From Bacillus marasmi (GTDB lineage Bacteria; Bacillota; Bacilli; Bacillales; Cytobacillaceae): a stretch of DNA of 64,000 bases. Under the pieces are notes generated by a model that was not told where the DNA came from, did no database searches, and saw only the letters and a list, made by a program, of their open reading frames with translations. Where the stretch lies: assembly GCF_902168435.1 (NCBI RefSeq), contig NZ_LR656170.1, positions 100,927-164,926 on the forward strand. The letters are read 5' to 3'. Numbering within the stretch: the first letter of the stretch is position 1; each line of letters opens with the position of its first letter. This document shows, piece by piece, positions 1-11,248 of the stretch. Made by a program: the position numbers and the translations under genes.

Positions 1-655
1 ATATATAAACCTTCTTGGCCTTAGCATTGCAAACTGCTTTACCTAGTTCAGGTACGAGTAGATTTGGTAATATACTTGTATAAAGACTACCTGGTCCAAT
101 GATGATTAAATCAGCTTGATTAATTGCATATAGCGATTCTGGTAATGGCTCAATTTTTTCCGGAGTCAAAAAGACTTTCTTGATTTTTTTCCCTGAAAAA
201 GGGATTTTTGACTCTCCTGAAACAATGGTACCATCTTCAAGCTCAGCATGCAAAATAACTCCCTGATTTGCCGCAGGTAGTACCTTGCCATGGACGTTTA
301 ATACCCTGGACATTTCTTGAATTGCATGAACAAAATTCCCAGTAATCGAGGTCATTGCTGCTAAAATTAAATTACCAAGTGAATGACCAGAAAGCTCATT
401 CTTCGTTTTAAAACGATGTTGAAACATCTCTTCAACTAAAGGTTCGACTTCTGATAATGCGGCTAGCACATTGCGAACGTCACCTGGTGGTGGAATTTGC
501 AAGTCATCTCTCAGTCTACCCGAGCTACCACCATCATCAGCAACCGTCACAATGGCAGTTATATCAACAGGATATTTTTTTAAACCTCTCAATAGAACAG
601 ACAGACCTGTTCCCCCACCAATGATGACAATTCTAGGTTGGTCGATCTTCGTCAT
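1..655 (-). CDS. yvcK: Gluconeogenesis factor YvcK/GlmR (3' end outside window)
   Basis: Partial gene; the first 218 codons are inside and the C-terminus lies beyond base 1. The N-terminus reads [19 protein letters not shown], the glycine-rich nucleotide-sugar binding loop of the YvcK/CofD-like family, followed by [12 protein letters not shown] and GHSLGNL, both family hallmarks. YvcK proteins bind UDP-GlcNAc and are needed for growth on gluconeogenic carbon and for cell-wall precursor supply. The ATG (655-653) overlaps the rapZ TGA (654-652) as ATGA, so the two are translationally coupled, as in other Firmicutes. Identification is firm from motif and context. Confidence 0.95.
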   Translation of the reverse strand, partial: MTKIDQPRIVIIGGGTGLSVLLRGLKKYPVDITAIVTVADDGGSSGRLRDDLQIPPPGDVRNVLAALSEVEPLVEEMFQHRFKTKNELSGHSLGNLILAAMTSITGNFVHAIQEMSRVLNVHGKVLPAANQGVILHAELEDGTIVSGESKIPFSGKKIKKVFLTPEKIEPLPESLYAINQADLIIIGPGSLYTSILPNLLVPELGKAVCNAKAKKVYI

Positions 656-1545
656 GTCACTTTTTCCTTCCTTTTATCGATATCGCGATGACTGATTCGG
701 GTATGATAATCCTGTTCGAAGTAGTGACCAATATGTTCTGCTAAAGCGACAGAGCGATGCTGCCCACCTGTGCACCCAATCGCAATCACCAATTGTGCCT
801 TTCCTTCTCGCTTATAATGCGGCAGCATAAACGCAAGAAGCTCGGTTACTTTTTCTAAGAACTTATGAGTTTCATTCCATTTTAATACATAGCTTGAAAC
901 TTCATCATCAAGTCCAGTTTTAGGTCGCATTGAATCGATGTAGTGCGGATTTGGCAAGAATCGAACGTCAAAGACGAGGTCTGCGTCTATCGGAAGGCCG
1001 TGTTTAAAACCAAAAGACATCACATTAACGGTAAATAGAGTTTGTTTGTTTACCGAAAATTCAGTTGCAATTTTCTCACGTAAGTCCTTCGGCTTCATTT
1101 GCGAAGTATTATAAACCAATTGCGCTCTGCCTTTTAACTCTTCTAATAGTTCCCTCTCCAGCTTAATTCCCTCTAGCGGGCGTCCAGACTGTGCCAACGG
1201 ATGAAAACGTCTAGTTTCCTTATAGCGACGCACTAGTGTTGCATCATCGGCATCAAGAAAAAGAATTTGTGGAGTCATCCAATCTGTTTCACTAAGCTCA
1301 TCCAAGGCTTTAAAAAGCGAGTCGAAAAAGTCCCTTCCTCTAAGGTCCATACCGAGTGCGACTTTATTCATTTTATTTCCTGATTCCTTCATCAGCTCGA
1401 GGAATTTAGGTAATAATGTAGGAGGTAAATTATCTACACAGAAAAAGCCCAGATCTTCAAAGCTTTGGATTGCAACTGTCTTTCCTGCACCTGACATACC
1501 TGTAATGATGACCATCTGGGTTTCATTTGTTGAACCAGTACTCAT
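652..1545 (-). CDS. rapZ: RNase adapter/nucleotide-binding protein RapZ (YvcJ)
   Basis: P-loop protein of 297 residues. The Walker A segment GMSGAGKT lies near residues 15-22, followed by the family block FCVDNLPP, and the C-terminal domain carries [11 protein letters not shown]. The family binds ATP/GTP; in E. coli it guides RNase E to the small RNA GlmZ, while the Bacillus member (YvcJ) is linked to competence and sits with yvcK. I chose the ATG at 1545 because GGAGGG lies six bases upstream; an ATG at 1551 would leave no spacing. It follows the Nudix gene closely and overlaps yvcK by four bases. Confidence 0.95.
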   Translation of the reverse strand: MSTGSTNETQMVIITGMSGAGKTVAIQSFEDLGFFCVDNLPPTLLPKFLELMKESGNKMNKVALGMDLRGRDFFDSLFKALDELSETDWMTPQILFLDADDATLVRRYKETRRFHPLAQSGRPLEGIKLERELLEELKGRAQLVYNTSQMKPKDLREKIATEFSVNKQTLFTVNVMSFGFKHGLPIDADLVFDVRFLPNPHYIDSMRPKTGLDDEVSSYVLKWNETHKFLEKVTELLAFMLPHYKREGKAQLVIAIGCTGGQHRSVALAEHIGHYFEQDYHTRISHRDIDKRKEKVT

Positions 1546-1566
1546 CTTCATCCCTCCATTACTGAT

Positions 1567-2025
1567 TTAGCTCGGATCAAGCCGATAGGCTAATAACTTA
1601 AAATCCGGCGTATATGTAAATGTCCCATATATGATTCCATTTCCATGAATCATATATTCGATGATATGATGATCGCCTTCAGCCATAGGCAAGCTGCTAA
1701 TTTGATCTAAGTCATGCCATGCAATTTTACCTTCATCTGATTCATGGAGTGTTGGACCTTCAGCTTCTGTAGCAATAAAAGTAAACATCATCCATTCAGA
1801 GATTACTTTGTCACCATCTACCATAATAAACGTGAATATACCTTTTATATTCGGGTTTTTAAGATAAATTCCTGTTTCTTCACGATACTCACGTATGCAA
1901 GAGTCCTTAACTGATTCGCCCGGTTCCATTTTCCCACCTGGTGCTACCCACCAGCCACGACGCGGCTTTTGTAACAACAGAACTTTATTTTCTTTTAGTA
2001 AAACACAATTTGTGACCCTTTGCAT
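1567..2025 (-). CDS. yvcI: Nudix hydrolase (YvcI-like)
   Basis: Small Nudix-fold hydrolase of about 152 residues. The Nudix box is visible as GKMEPGE, seven residues, then REYREETGI, giving the catalytic glutamates that bind Mg/Mn. Nudix enzymes cleave nucleoside diphosphates linked to another moiety; the exact substrate of YvcI is not evident. The ATG at 2025 has GAGGTG six bases upstream; a GTG three codons earlier (2034) is the alternative and would match the N-terminus I remember for B. subtilis YvcI. It heads the yvcI-rapZ-yvcK run with a 21-base gap to rapZ. Confidence 0.9.
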   Translation of the reverse strand: MQRVTNCVLLKENKVLLLQKPRRGWWVAPGGKMEPGESVKDSCIREYREETGIYLKNPNIKGIFTFIMVDGDKVISEWMMFTFIATEAEGPTLHESDEGKIAWHDLDQISSLPMAEGDHHIIEYMIHGNGIIYGTFTYTPDFKLLAYRLDPS

Positions 2026-2223
2026 AAATGACACCTCTATTCAATCCACTCTTTGGTATTTATTTTTATGAAGCTTTACATACATAATTAATAATATCTT
2101 TTTTCAATTTATTATACTATTATTAGGATTCTCTAACAATGATGGGGGCTTGAGAATTGTTGTTCATTCAAATGTGTTAGCCTCTGTAAATTTCCGTCCA
2201 AGCTCTCAAACGAGAAAAAAATT

Positions 2224-2243
2224 GGCACAGGTTTCCCTGTGCC
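2224..2243 (-). terminator. Rho-independent terminator, second stop behind trxB
   Basis: GGCACAGG pairs with CCTGTGCC across a TTTC loop. On the minus strand it is followed by AATTTTTTT. It lies 100 bases past the first trxB hairpin and upstream of the Nudix gene, so it probably insulates yvcI from trxB readthrough. Confidence 0.75.
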
Positions 2244-2342
2244 GAAAGTTTTATTAATAATAAAAGGGGGTCAATTACTTAATGCTATTGTACTTCAGTT
2301 TTATTTCAAAGCTGTTACAGTTGAATTAAAATATAATTAAAG

Positions 2343-2371
2343 AAACCACGCTGACTATTAACAGCGTGGTT
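2343..2371 (-). terminator. Terminator hairpin directly after trxB
   Basis: AACCACGCTG and CAGCGTGGTT form a perfect 10-bp stem with an eight-base loop, starting eight bases after the trxB stop. The downstream T tract on the minus strand is interrupted (TTTCTTTAATT), which may explain the second terminator further on. Confidence 0.75.
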
Positions 2372-2378
2372 ATTTGTG

Positions 2379-3377
<999 letters not shown>

Positions 3378-3430
3378 TTAGTATCTACACTAATCCTATA
3401 AAAACATCCTTGCATAGTCCAAAAATCTGC

Positions 3431-4936
3431 TCAATCCAGTATTTTTTTCACTGCTTTTACATATTTTTGAATAGTAGAAGTAGAGATTCCATATTTGTTT
3501 GCAAGTGCGGACTGGGTGATTTTTTCTTCACGAAGCTGATACCAGCTATACTCGACCGCCGCGGCCCAGCCTTGCTTGTTTTTTAAAGTAAAATCATCCT
3601 GGTTCATTTTTAAACAAATCGTGAACCACAATAAATACATACCTGATTCAACAGAGCCAATTGGATGATGATATTTATATAGAACCTCAGCTGTTTCATG
3701 AGCTGGGAAATCTACAACATCATCATTGGAACTCTTGATAAAGGAAAGATACTCACGTTCTAAGCTTGAAAACTTCTTGTTGTTTTTTTGTAGAACAGTG
3801 GCTAGTATCTCATCCCTTTGCTGCGATACTGAGATTAGGAAGATGGCAAAAAGCCTCTCTTCAACATACTCACTATCAAGCTTTTTCATTATGGACGGAA
3901 TATGTTCCTCAAAGCCTGTATACTTCTCCTTATCCTCGCTCCAAGGCTCAAAGCCTTCTTTTTCCGGATTAATCTCAAGAACTTTATTCCAAACTTGATG
4001 CGCAATTTGCTCATGACCAGTAAAATAGGCTGAATAGGCCAACCAATAGTAATACGCCCCTTCTCCTTCATAGCCTTGCTTTTGAAGTTTACGCAGCCAA
4101 GTATAGGCGAGGTCATATTCTTTAACGAGCGCGAAGGTTGTTCCTAGTTTATATTGATGGTCAATTGATAGCGGTTTGATTTTTTCCAAAACAGCCTTGA
4201 GTTTGTTTACCTCATCACTGTCTTGTTGATAGTAGGCAAACACGAGTCGATTACACATTGCGTGCAAGTTACCAGGGTTCTTTTCTTGTACATCATTAAG
4301 AATCTCGAACGCCTTTATTGGTTCGCCTAAGTAAAAATAAGCCAATGCCAGGTTATTATAAGCCGACCAATACTCAGGGTAATTTTCGATAATTGAGTTT
4401 AATACCTCTATCGCTTTTGGAAAATGCCCTGACTCAAGCAAACTTCGCGCGTGCTCCTGTTGGACAATTAAATCATCATGCTCATAAAAATCATCGTCCT
4501 CGATTTCATCAGCCTCAAGTGTCAGAAGTTGAAGGAGATCCTCGGTATCTTCGGTAAACTCACCATATGGCTCAAGTTCAAGATACAATTTCGCATGATG
4601 ATGTGCATCCTTAAATAAACCTAAATGAGCATAATTATTTGCTAAGAAATAATGGCATTCAAATAGCTCTTCATCTAAATCGTCTAAGATTGAGTGAAGC
4701 AAACGATTTGATTGTTGATATTCGCCGATTTCGGTGTATAAAACTGCTAGTTGGCAGGTAATCATCGGTTCACCAGGTTCAAGCTGCAGCGCACGGAGGA
4801 AGTATTTTTTTGCTTTATGGAAATCCCGACGATTGTAGGCTTTAACACCTTTTGTAAAATAGTACTCAGCCGTTGGGACAAATGATAGGATTTTTGCTTG
4901 CTGTTTCTGTTTCGTCGCTTTAGAGTCTTTACTCAT
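3431..4936 (-). CDS. TPR-repeat protein (YvcD-like)
   Basis: Protein of 501 residues made largely of tetratricopeptide repeats, for example the segment AKKYFLRALQLEPGEP near residue 42 and further helical repeats to about residue 340. The last 30 residues (SALANKYGISTSTIQKYVK) look like a helix-turn-helix. No signal peptide or membrane segment is seen, so it is cytoplasmic. Its place beside trxB matches yvcD of B. subtilis; no molecular function is established that I can rely on. The ATG at 4936 is preceded by CAGGAGG at good spacing. Confidence 0.85.
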   Translation of the reverse strand: MSKDSKATKQKQQAKILSFVPTAEYYFTKGVKAYNRRDFHKAKKYFLRALQLEPGEPMITCQLAVLYTEIGEYQQSNRLLHSILDDLDEELFECHYFLANNYAHLGLFKDAHHHAKLYLELEPYGEFTEDTEDLLQLLTLEADEIEDDDFYEHDDLIVQQEHARSLLESGHFPKAIEVLNSIIENYPEYWSAYNNLALAYFYLGEPIKAFEILNDVQEKNPGNLHAMCNRLVFAYYQQDSDEVNKLKAVLEKIKPLSIDHQYKLGTTFALVKEYDLAYTWLRKLQKQGYEGEGAYYYWLAYSAYFTGHEQIAHQVWNKVLEINPEKEGFEPWSEDKEKYTGFEEHIPSIMKKLDSEYVEERLFAIFLISVSQQRDEILATVLQKNNKKFSSLEREYLSFIKSSNDDVVDFPAHETAEVLYKYHHPIGSVESGMYLLWFTICLKMNQDDFTLKNKQGWAAAVEYSWYQLREEKITQSALANKYGISTSTIQKYVKAVKKILD

Positions 4937-5349
4937 GAAAGCCTCCTGTTATATTGATTTTTAACTAATGTAGTATACCATAGGTTTATGGTACTAGAGA
5001 AGTAGAACCGAGGAGAAAGAAATCGACAGGGCTGGATTTTTAATGGAAGCGGATGGTTTAAGCGTGGATTGGGGTTGTGTTGGTTGGTTGTTTTGTTGAG
5101 GTGTGGTGTGCATATATTTAGGTTCACTCTAAAAAATTGTGCATATATTTGAAAAGTCGTGCATATATCAAAAAAGTTGTATCATATATTTTTTGAAATG
5201 AAGCATATCCACAATTTCCTGTGCATATGACCACTTTCGTGTGCAAATAAATATCCCCAATTAACTCGATTTAATAAAAAACGTACAGAATTCCCCAAAA
5301 TTGCCCCTCTTCACAAGGAAAATGTGCCCAAATCGAAGCACGAAGCCAT

Positions 5350-5829
5350 AAAACGGGCACGTATACGGGCTCTATGTGACCAAACCGAAGTGCCAAACCA
5401 TAAAACGGGCACGTATACGGACTCTATGTGACCAAACCGATGCACAAAACCCAAAAACGGGCACGTATACGGGCTCTATGTGACCAAACCGATACTCAAA
5501 ACCCAAAAACGGGCACGTATACGAGCTCTTTGTGACCAAACCGATACGCAAAACCCAAAAACGGGCACGTATACGGGCTCTATGTGACCAAACCTATGCG
5601 CAAAACCAAAAAACGGGCACGTATTCGAGCTCTATGTGACCAAATCGAAGCGCAAAACCAAAAAACGGGCACGTATTCGAGCTCTATGTGCCCAAATCGA
5701 AGCACGAAACCCAAAAACGGGCACGTATACGGGCTCTATGTGACCAAACCGATGCGCAAAACCAAAAAACAGGCACGTATTCGAGCTCTATGTGACCAAA
5801 TCGAAGCGCCCTACCAAAAAACGGGCACA
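5350..5829. repeat. Tandem array of 52-bp repeats (about 9 copies)
   Basis: The block AAAACGGGCACGTATACGGG starts at 5350, 5402, 5454, 5506, 5558, 5610, 5662, 5714, 5766 and (partial) 5818, exactly 52 bases apart. Each unit continues with GCTCTATGTGACCAAACCGA. Copies differ by a few substitutions but not in length. The whole unit is repeated, so there are no CRISPR-type spacers. Because 52 is not a multiple of three, open frames across the array are accidental. Upstream (4937-5340) is AT-rich, with TGCATATAT recurring near 5109, 5140 and 5160, and no convincing gene. Confidence 0.93.
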
Positions 5830-5840
5830 TAAACGAGTAA

Positions 5841-5866
5841 AGGCCGGCAAATTAAACTGCCGGCCT
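5841..5866 (-). terminator. Terminator hairpin after the his operon
   Basis: AGGCCGGCA and TGCCGGCCT form a 9-bp stem with an eight-base loop, 18 bases beyond the hisI stop. The T tract on the minus side is short and broken. It separates the his operon from the repeat array. Confidence 0.65.
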
Positions 5867-5883
5867 CATTTCATACGATTCTA

Positions 5884-6513
5884 TTATTTATGACGTGATT
5901 CTAATACGTTTAATATTTCCGCAAATGGTAAATCCTGTTCGCGCAATAATACTAGTAAGTGGTATAGCAAATCGGATGCTTCCCATTTAAGCTCTTCGTG
6001 ACTGCGGTTTTTGGCAGCGATAATAACCTCTGCTGCTTCCTCGCCGACCTTTTTAAGGATTTTATCCACGCCTTTTTCAAATAAATATGTAGTATAGGCG
6101 CCTTCTGGACGATTTAATTCACGATCCTTAATCACTTTTTCAAGGGTCAATAAGATTTGATAATCAGATAATGTTGGTGTTGGAGCAGCTTCGCTAGAAT
6201 AAATACTTTCTACAAAACAGCTTACTGTGCCGTTGTGGCAAGCAGGACCAGCTGGCTCAACTAGTACTAATAATGCGTCTTTATCACAATCATATTTGAT
6301 TTCGTGGATTTTTTGGGTGTTCCCGCTTGTTTCACCTTTGTGCCAAAGCTCTTGACGGGAACGACTGTAAAACCAAGTTTCACCAGTTTCTAAAGATTTT
6401 TCTAATGATTCTTTATTCATATATGCTAGCGTGAGGACTTCTTTTGTCGCGATATCTTGAACGATGGCGGCAACTAACCCCTTCTCATCAAACTTAATGT
6501 TTTCAATACTCAT
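5884..6513 (-). CDS. hisI: Bifunctional phosphoribosyl-AMP cyclohydrolase / phosphoribosyl-ATP pyrophosphatase
   Basis: Fusion of HisI and HisE, 209 residues, the usual Bacillus form. The N-terminal half holds the cyclohydrolase metal-site motifs [19 protein letters not shown] and CDKDALL, then [12 protein letters not shown]; the C-terminal half (from about residue 115) is the MazG-like pyrophosphatase with [14 protein letters not shown]. It carries out steps 2 and 3 of histidine synthesis. It is the last gene of the operon, and its ATG overlaps the hisF stop as ATGA. Confidence 0.97.
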   Translation of the reverse strand: MSIENIKFDEKGLVAAIVQDIATKEVLTLAYMNKESLEKSLETGETWFYSRSRQELWHKGETSGNTQKIHEIKYDCDKDALLVLVEPAGPACHNGTVSCFVESIYSSEAAPTPTLSDYQILLTLEKVIKDRELNRPEGAYTTYLFEKGVDKILKKVGEEAAEVIIAAKNRSHEELKWEASDLLYHLLVLLREQDLPFAEILNVLESRHK

Positions 6514-7268
6514 CGCACAACCACTCCTCTTTCTCTTAAAAAGCCTTTTACCTCTGCAACAGAGGTTTCTTTGTAGTGGAAAATTGACGCTGCCAAAGCC
6601 GCATCTGCCTTCCCTTGTTTAAATGCCTCTTCAAAGTGCTCTGCATTTCCAGCACCACCTGACGCAATAACTGGTACTTGAACCGCTTCACTGACTGCCT
6701 TAGTTAAAGCTAAATCGAAGCCGGATTTTTCACCGTCGCAATCCATACTGGTTAACAATATTTCACCAGCGCCTCTACTTACTGCTTCCTTAGCCCAAGC
6801 AATCACTTCCCACCCGGTCGCGTTTCGGCCACCGTGGGTAAAGACGCGCCAAGAACCTAGTTCAGCATCGTATTTTGCATCGATCGCCACGACGATACAT
6901 TGCGTTCCGAAAAAGCTAGCCCCTTCGTTAATGATATCAGGATTTAATAAAGCTGCTGTGTTCAATGATACCTTATCAGCACCAGCACGTAAAATTCGCT
7001 TCATATCTTCTAATGAATTGATGCCACCACCAACCGTAAATGGAATGGCCAATTCTGAAGCTACTGCTTTAACAACTTCAGTCATCGTTTTGCGACCTTC
7101 ATGGGATGCAGAAATATCAAGAAATACAAGTTCATCTGCGCCTTGCTCATCGTAAAATCGAGCTAGTTCGACCGGGTCACCAGCATCGCGAAGCTGAACA
7201 AACTGAATTCCTTTTACTACACGTCCTTCTTTTACATCAAGGCATGGAATGATTCTCTTTGTAAGCAT
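6510..7268 (-). CDS. hisF: Imidazole glycerol phosphate synthase, cyclase subunit
   Basis: (beta/alpha)8-barrel of 252 residues beginning [20 protein letters not shown], with catalytic Asp in CLDVK and the second Asp in [13 protein letters not shown]. With HisH it converts PRFAR and ammonia into IGP and AICAR. Start and stop codons overlap those of hisA and hisI, so the three are translationally coupled. Confidence 0.97.
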   Translation of the reverse strand: MLTKRIIPCLDVKEGRVVKGIQFVQLRDAGDPVELARFYDEQGADELVFLDISASHEGRKTMTEVVKAVASELAIPFTVGGGINSLEDMKRILRAGADKVSLNTAALLNPDIINEGASFFGTQCIVVAIDAKYDAELGSWRVFTHGGRNATGWEVIAWAKEAVSRGAGEILLTSMDCDGEKSGFDLALTKAVSEAVQVPVIASGGAGNAEHFEEAFKQGKADAALAASIFHYKETSVAEVKGFLRERGVVVR

Positions 7269-7999
7269 TATCCCATCACCTCTTCTAGTGCCTCACGAAC
7301 GGTAAATCTACCTTCATAAATTGCCTTACCGACAATTGCACCTGACACACCTTTATCAAACTGTGATTTCAATACAGTTAAATCCTCTAAAGAACTTACG
7401 CCGCCTGAAGCGATAACGCTTTTACCAGTCTCGATTGCCATTTGCACAACTGCATCGACGTTAGGACCGGATAACATTCCGTCGGTTGCAATATCAGTAA
7501 ATATAAATGTTTCTGCGCCAGCATCTGCAAACCGCTTACCAAGCTCAACAGCTTTCATTTCTGAAGTATTTAACCAGCCGTGTGTTGCAACATAGCCATT
7601 CTTCGCATCAATTCCAACAGCGATATGACGACCATACTTACGAATCATTTCAATCGCAAAGTCAGGGTTAGAAACGGCGATGCTTCCAATAATCACACGC
7701 TCAACGCCACGCTCTAAATAATGGGCAATATCAGCTTCAGTTCTAATTCCACCACCAATTTGAACATTAGCAGTTAATTTTTGTGCCGCTTCAATTACAA
7801 ACGTATCATTAACGCGTTTGCCATCCTTAGCTCCATCAAGGTCCACCATGTGAATCCATTTAGCACCAGCATTTGCGAATGCTTGAGCCATTTCAAACGG
7901 TGAATCTCCATAAACGGTTTCTTTTCCATAATCACCTTGAAGGAGACGAACGCATTTTCCGCCTCTCATATCAATTGCGGGATAAATTGTAAAGCTCAT
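7268..7999 (-). CDS. hisA: ProFAR isomerase
   Basis: 243-residue (beta/alpha)8-barrel homologous to HisF. The sequence [20 protein letters not shown] contains the catalytic Asp near residue 9, and [14 protein letters not shown] contains the partner Asp. It catalyses the Amadori isomerisation of ProFAR to PRFAR, step 4. It shares a base with both hisH and hisF at its ends. Confidence 0.97.
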   Translation of the reverse strand: MSFTIYPAIDMRGGKCVRLLQGDYGKETVYGDSPFEMAQAFANAGAKWIHMVDLDGAKDGKRVNDTFVIEAAQKLTANVQIGGGIRTEADIAHYLERGVERVIIGSIAVSNPDFAIEMIRKYGRHIAVGIDAKNGYVATHGWLNTSEMKAVELGKRFADAGAETFIFTDIATDGMLSGPNVDAVVQMAIETGKSVIASGGVSSLEDLTVLKSQFDKGVSGAIVGKAIYEGRFTVREALEEVMG

Positions 8000-8634
8000 T
8001 ACATCTGACTCCTTTCAACAGCCATCTCCGTAAAATTCCGCAACAGCTCCATGCCAAGCTTGCTGCTTTTTTCTGGATGAAACTGCATTCCATATACATT
8101 CTGACGACCAACTATTGCCGGAACTTTAACATCGTACTCGGCCTCTGCAATCACAACATCCTTATCTTCAGTCACAACATGATAAGAATGAACAAAATAA
8201 ACGTGGTTTTCATCGAGACCATTTAATATCGGTGATGGATGTAAATAGGTAAGCTTATTCCAACCCATATGCGGAACCTTGTATAGCTCTCCGCCCTTAG
8301 TGTGACCGGCAAAGCGGACAACTCGTCCAGGTAGAATGCCTAGTCCCTTTGTTAAACCGTTCTCTTCACTTTCCTCGAAAAGCAGCTGCATACCTAGGCA
8401 TATTCCCAATAGTGGTTTGCCACTGTTTACATAGCTCGCAATCATTTCAGAAAGACCGGTTTCATTGAGGCGTTCCATCGCATCCCGAAACGCACCAACT
8501 CCTGGTAACAGTAGCGCATCTGCTGTTAACAATTCTTCTTTATTTTCCGAGATAAAATAAGGAACGTTTAGGCGTTCAAGTGCCTTAGAGACACTGAATA
8601 AATTGCCCATTCCATAATCAATAATACCAATCAT
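7999..8634 (-). CDS. hisH: Imidazole glycerol phosphate synthase, glutaminase subunit
   Basis: Class I glutamine amidotransferase of 211 residues. The nucleophile elbow [12 protein letters not shown] carries the catalytic Cys and the FHPEKSS segment carries the His-Glu pair. It supplies ammonia through the HisF barrel. The stop overlaps hisA and the start abuts hisB. Confidence 0.97.
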   Translation of the reverse strand: MIGIIDYGMGNLFSVSKALERLNVPYFISENKEELLTADALLLPGVGAFRDAMERLNETGLSEMIASYVNSGKPLLGICLGMQLLFEESEENGLTKGLGILPGRVVRFAGHTKGGELYKVPHMGWNKLTYLHPSPILNGLDENHVYFVHSYHVVTEDKDVVIAEAEYDVKVPAIVGRQNVYGMQFHPEKSSKLGMELLRNFTEMAVERSQM

Positions 8635-9225
8635 TTACAACATTCCTTTCGTTGATGGAAGAACCCCAATTCGTCTAGGGTCAATTGATGTCGCTTCATC
8701 TAAAGCGCGTCCAAGCGCCTTAAAAATCGCTTCGATAATATGATGTGTATTGTGACCGTAATGGACAATGACATGTAGATTCATACGTGCTTCTAACGCC
8801 AATTTCCATAGGAACTCATGGACCAACTCCGTATCAAAGGTTCCAACCTTTTGGCTCGGAAGCTCAGCTCGCATTTCAAGATGCGGTCGATTGCTTAAAT
8901 CGATAACGACTTGCGCTAATGCTTCATCCATTGGAACAAACGCATTACCGTAGCGTTTAATGCCGCGTTTATCACCTAATGCTTCACGAATAGCTTGACC
9001 TAAGCAAATTCCAACGTCTTCAGATGTATGGTGATCGTCGATTTCAATATCGCCTTTAGCGTCGACGGTTAAGTTAAAATTACCGTGCTTTGTAAAAAGG
9101 TCAAGCATATGGTTAAGAAACGGTACGCTCGTTTCAATATCCGATTGTGCTTCACCATCAATTGACAATTGTAATTTAATGTCTGTTTCATTTGTTTTCC
9201 GAACTACTGCTGCCGTTCTTTCCAT
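8635..9225 (-). CDS. hisB: Imidazoleglycerol-phosphate dehydratase
   Basis: 196-residue dehydratase with the paired manganese-binding motifs DDHHTSEDVGI and VHYGHNTHHIIEA. It removes water from IGP, step 6. I set the start at the ATG 9225 because GGAGGG stands seven bases upstream and the sequence from there (MERTAAVVRKTNETDI) matches the family's N-terminus. The frame is open to 9285, but the extra 20 residues have no counterpart. Confidence 0.96.
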   Translation of the reverse strand: MERTAAVVRKTNETDIKLQLSIDGEAQSDIETSVPFLNHMLDLFTKHGNFNLTVDAKGDIEIDDHHTSEDVGICLGQAIREALGDKRGIKRYGNAFVPMDEALAQVVIDLSNRPHLEMRAELPSQKVGTFDTELVHEFLWKLALEARMNLHVIVHYGHNTHHIIEAIFKALGRALDEATSIDPRRIGVLPSTKGML

Positions 9226-9307
9226 TTTTGACCCTCCAATATGGATATTAATAATTGTTTTTCGCTTTGCTAATTTCCGTTCCAATTAACAATAAAACAA
9301 CATCATT

Positions 9308-10576
9308 CTATTTTTTAAACCGTGCTTCGATGGCTCTGGCGTGGGCTTCTAGTCCTTCAATCCGAGCAAACTCGGCAATTTTCGCCGCGTTTTCATGGAA
9401 AGCTGCTTCACTGTACACGATCACACTTGATTTCTTTTGGAAATCTTCAACATTTAACGGGCTTGAAAAACGAGCTGTTCCGTTTGTTGGAAGAACATGG
9501 TTTGGACCAGCGAAATAATCTCCTACTGGCTCAGAACTATAGCGTCCGATAAATATTGCCCCAGCATGTCTGATTTTACCCAATAATTCCATTGCATTTT
9601 CTGTCATGACCTCTAAATGCTCTGGTGCTAGTTTATTGATTGTTTCCACAGCTTCGTCCATATTTTCTGTCACATAAATGGTTCCATAATGATCAATTGA
9701 CGCTTGGGCGATTTCACGACGTGGTAAATCCTCTAGCTGCTTTTCAACCTCTGCCGAAACTGCTTCTGCAAGCTTCATTGATGGTGTTACGAGCACACTG
9801 CAAGCACGCATGTCATGCTCAGCTTGTGAAAGTAAATCTGCCGCCACTTCGTTCGCACGTGCTGTATCATCAGCTAATACAGCAATTTCGCTCGGCCCAG
9901 CTATCATATCTATATCAACATCACCGAATACTTCGCGTTTTGCTAATGCAACAAAAATATTTCCGGGACCGGTGATTTTATCAACTGGTTTGATGGTTTC
10001 CGTTCCATAAGCTAAAGCTGCAATTGCTTGAGCTCCACCAACCTTATAGATTTCTTTAGCACCAGCAACATTTGCCGCAACTAATACCGCTGCAGGAATC
10101 GCACCGTCTTTCCCTGGAGGAGAGACAACTACAATTCGTTCCACTCCTGCTGTTTGCGCAGGAATAACGTTCATTAGCACTGATGACGGATAAGCCGCTG
10201 TGCCTCCTGGAACATATAAGCCAACCGAATCAAGCGGTGTTACTTTTTGACCAAGGATGGTACCATTTTTCTCCGTTGTCATCCAAGATGGGCGAAGCTG
10301 CTTTTCGTGAAAAGCACGAATATTGGCAGCCGCTTCCTTGATGATTGCTAATTGATTTTCAGAAATTTGCTCATATGCCGCTTGAATTTCAGCTTCTGAT
10401 ACTAAGAAGGTAGATAATGAGATGCCATCAAATTTTTCGGTGTATTGTTTGAGGGCATAATCACCATTATCGCGGACATCTTTGATGATTGCCTTAACGG
10501 TATTTCGCTGTTCTTCCGTTCCAGCTTCAACGGATCTTTTTATCGATATATCTTCGCTAACTTGTAAAATTTTCAC
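9308..10576 (-). CDS. hisD: Histidinol dehydrogenase
   Basis: 422-residue zinc, NAD-dependent enzyme that oxidises histidinol to histidine in two steps. Motifs include [40 protein letters not shown] and the zinc-site region AEHDMRA. The start is GTG at 10576, preceded by AAAGGATGA. It stands between hisG and hisB with gaps of 42 and 82 bases. Confidence 0.97.
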   Translation of the reverse strand: MKILQVSEDISIKRSVEAGTEEQRNTVKAIIKDVRDNGDYALKQYTEKFDGISLSTFLVSEAEIQAAYEQISENQLAIIKEAAANIRAFHEKQLRPSWMTTEKNGTILGQKVTPLDSVGLYVPGGTAAYPSSVLMNVIPAQTAGVERIVVVSPPGKDGAIPAAVLVAANVAGAKEIYKVGGAQAIAALAYGTETIKPVDKITGPGNIFVALAKREVFGDVDIDMIAGPSEIAVLADDTARANEVAADLLSQAEHDMRACSVLVTPSMKLAEAVSAEVEKQLEDLPRREIAQASIDHYGTIYVTENMDEAVETINKLAPEHLEVMTENAMELLGKIRHAGAIFIGRYSSEPVGDYFAGPNHVLPTNGTARFSSPLNVEDFQKKSSVIVYSEAAFHENAAKIAEFARIEGLEAHARAIEARFKK

Positions 10577-10618
10577 TAACTATCATCCTTTCTCTGACAC
10601 ATTAGTCATATCGAGAAA

Positions 10619-11248
10619 CTATTCAATTACCTCACTTAATCGTTCAACTAATTCACCGATTCGGTGATCTTTTATTTGATAGCTGACAGGATTCACAATG
10701 AGTCTTGAAGTGATGCCAACGATTTGTTCGTACTCGACTAATCCATTTTCAACTAATGTACGACCTGTAGAAACGATATCCACAATACGGTCCGCTAATC
10801 CGATGATTGGAGCTAGTTCGATTGAACCATTAAGCTTAATTACTTCCACTTGTTCACCTTGCTGGCGGAAATAAGCTGCCGCGACCTTCGGATATTTCGT
10901 CGCAATTTTCGGTGCCACATTACTCATCGAAGTATTTGGCAATCCCGCAACGGCTAAATAGCATTTACTAATCTTTAAATCTAATAATTCGTAAACATCT
11001 CGGTCTTCTTCTAGCATGACATCTTTACCCGCGATTCCTAAATCAGCCACCCCATGCTCGACATAGGTCGGCACATCCATTGGTTTTGCCAGAATAAACC
11101 GAAAATTCTCTTCAGGGACATCTATAATCAGCTTTCGTGAATCCTCAAATTCAGGAGGAAGCGCAAAACCCGCTTTTCGAAGCAAATCAGATGCTTCTTC
11201 AAAAATACGTCCCTTTGGCATCGCAATTGTTAGCATCGTTTTATTCAT
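10619..11248 (-). CDS. hisG: ATP phosphoribosyltransferase, short form catalytic subunit
   Basis: 209 residues, the short HisG form that lacks the C-terminal regulatory domain and works only with HisZ. Visible are the N-terminal MPKGRI and the PRPP-binding [13 protein letters not shown]. It catalyses the first, feedback-controlled step of the pathway. The start overlaps the hisZ stop by four bases, fitting a hetero-octameric HisZ-HisG enzyme. Confidence 0.97.
   Translation of the reverse strand: MNKTMLTIAMPKGRIFEEASDLLRKAGFALPPEFEDSRKLIIDVPEENFRFILAKPMDVPTYVEHGVADLGIAGKDVMLEEDRDVYELLDLKISKCYLAVAGLPNTSMSNVAPKIATKYPKVAAAYFRQQGEQVEVIKLNGSIELAPIIGLADRIVDIVSTGRTLVENGLVEYEQIVGITSRLIVNPVSYQIKDHRIGELVERLSEVIE

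Noticed and set aside
4933-5127. 64-codon minus-strand frame upstream of the TPR gene
   Set aside because: Low-complexity (N/P/H-rich), overlaps the TPR start and RBS, no own RBS.
5350-5829. CRISPR array
   Set aside because: Units repeat over their full 52 bases with no unique spacers and no cas genes nearby. The same holds for 39684-40560.
5584-5832. 82-codon plus-strand frame across the 52-bp repeats
   Set aside because: The period is not a multiple of three and the frame shifts through the repeat phases; no RBS. It is a by-product of stop-poor repeats.
9640-9975. 111-codon frame antisense to hisD
   Set aside because: Lies fully inside a conserved enzyme gene; composition typical of a shadow.
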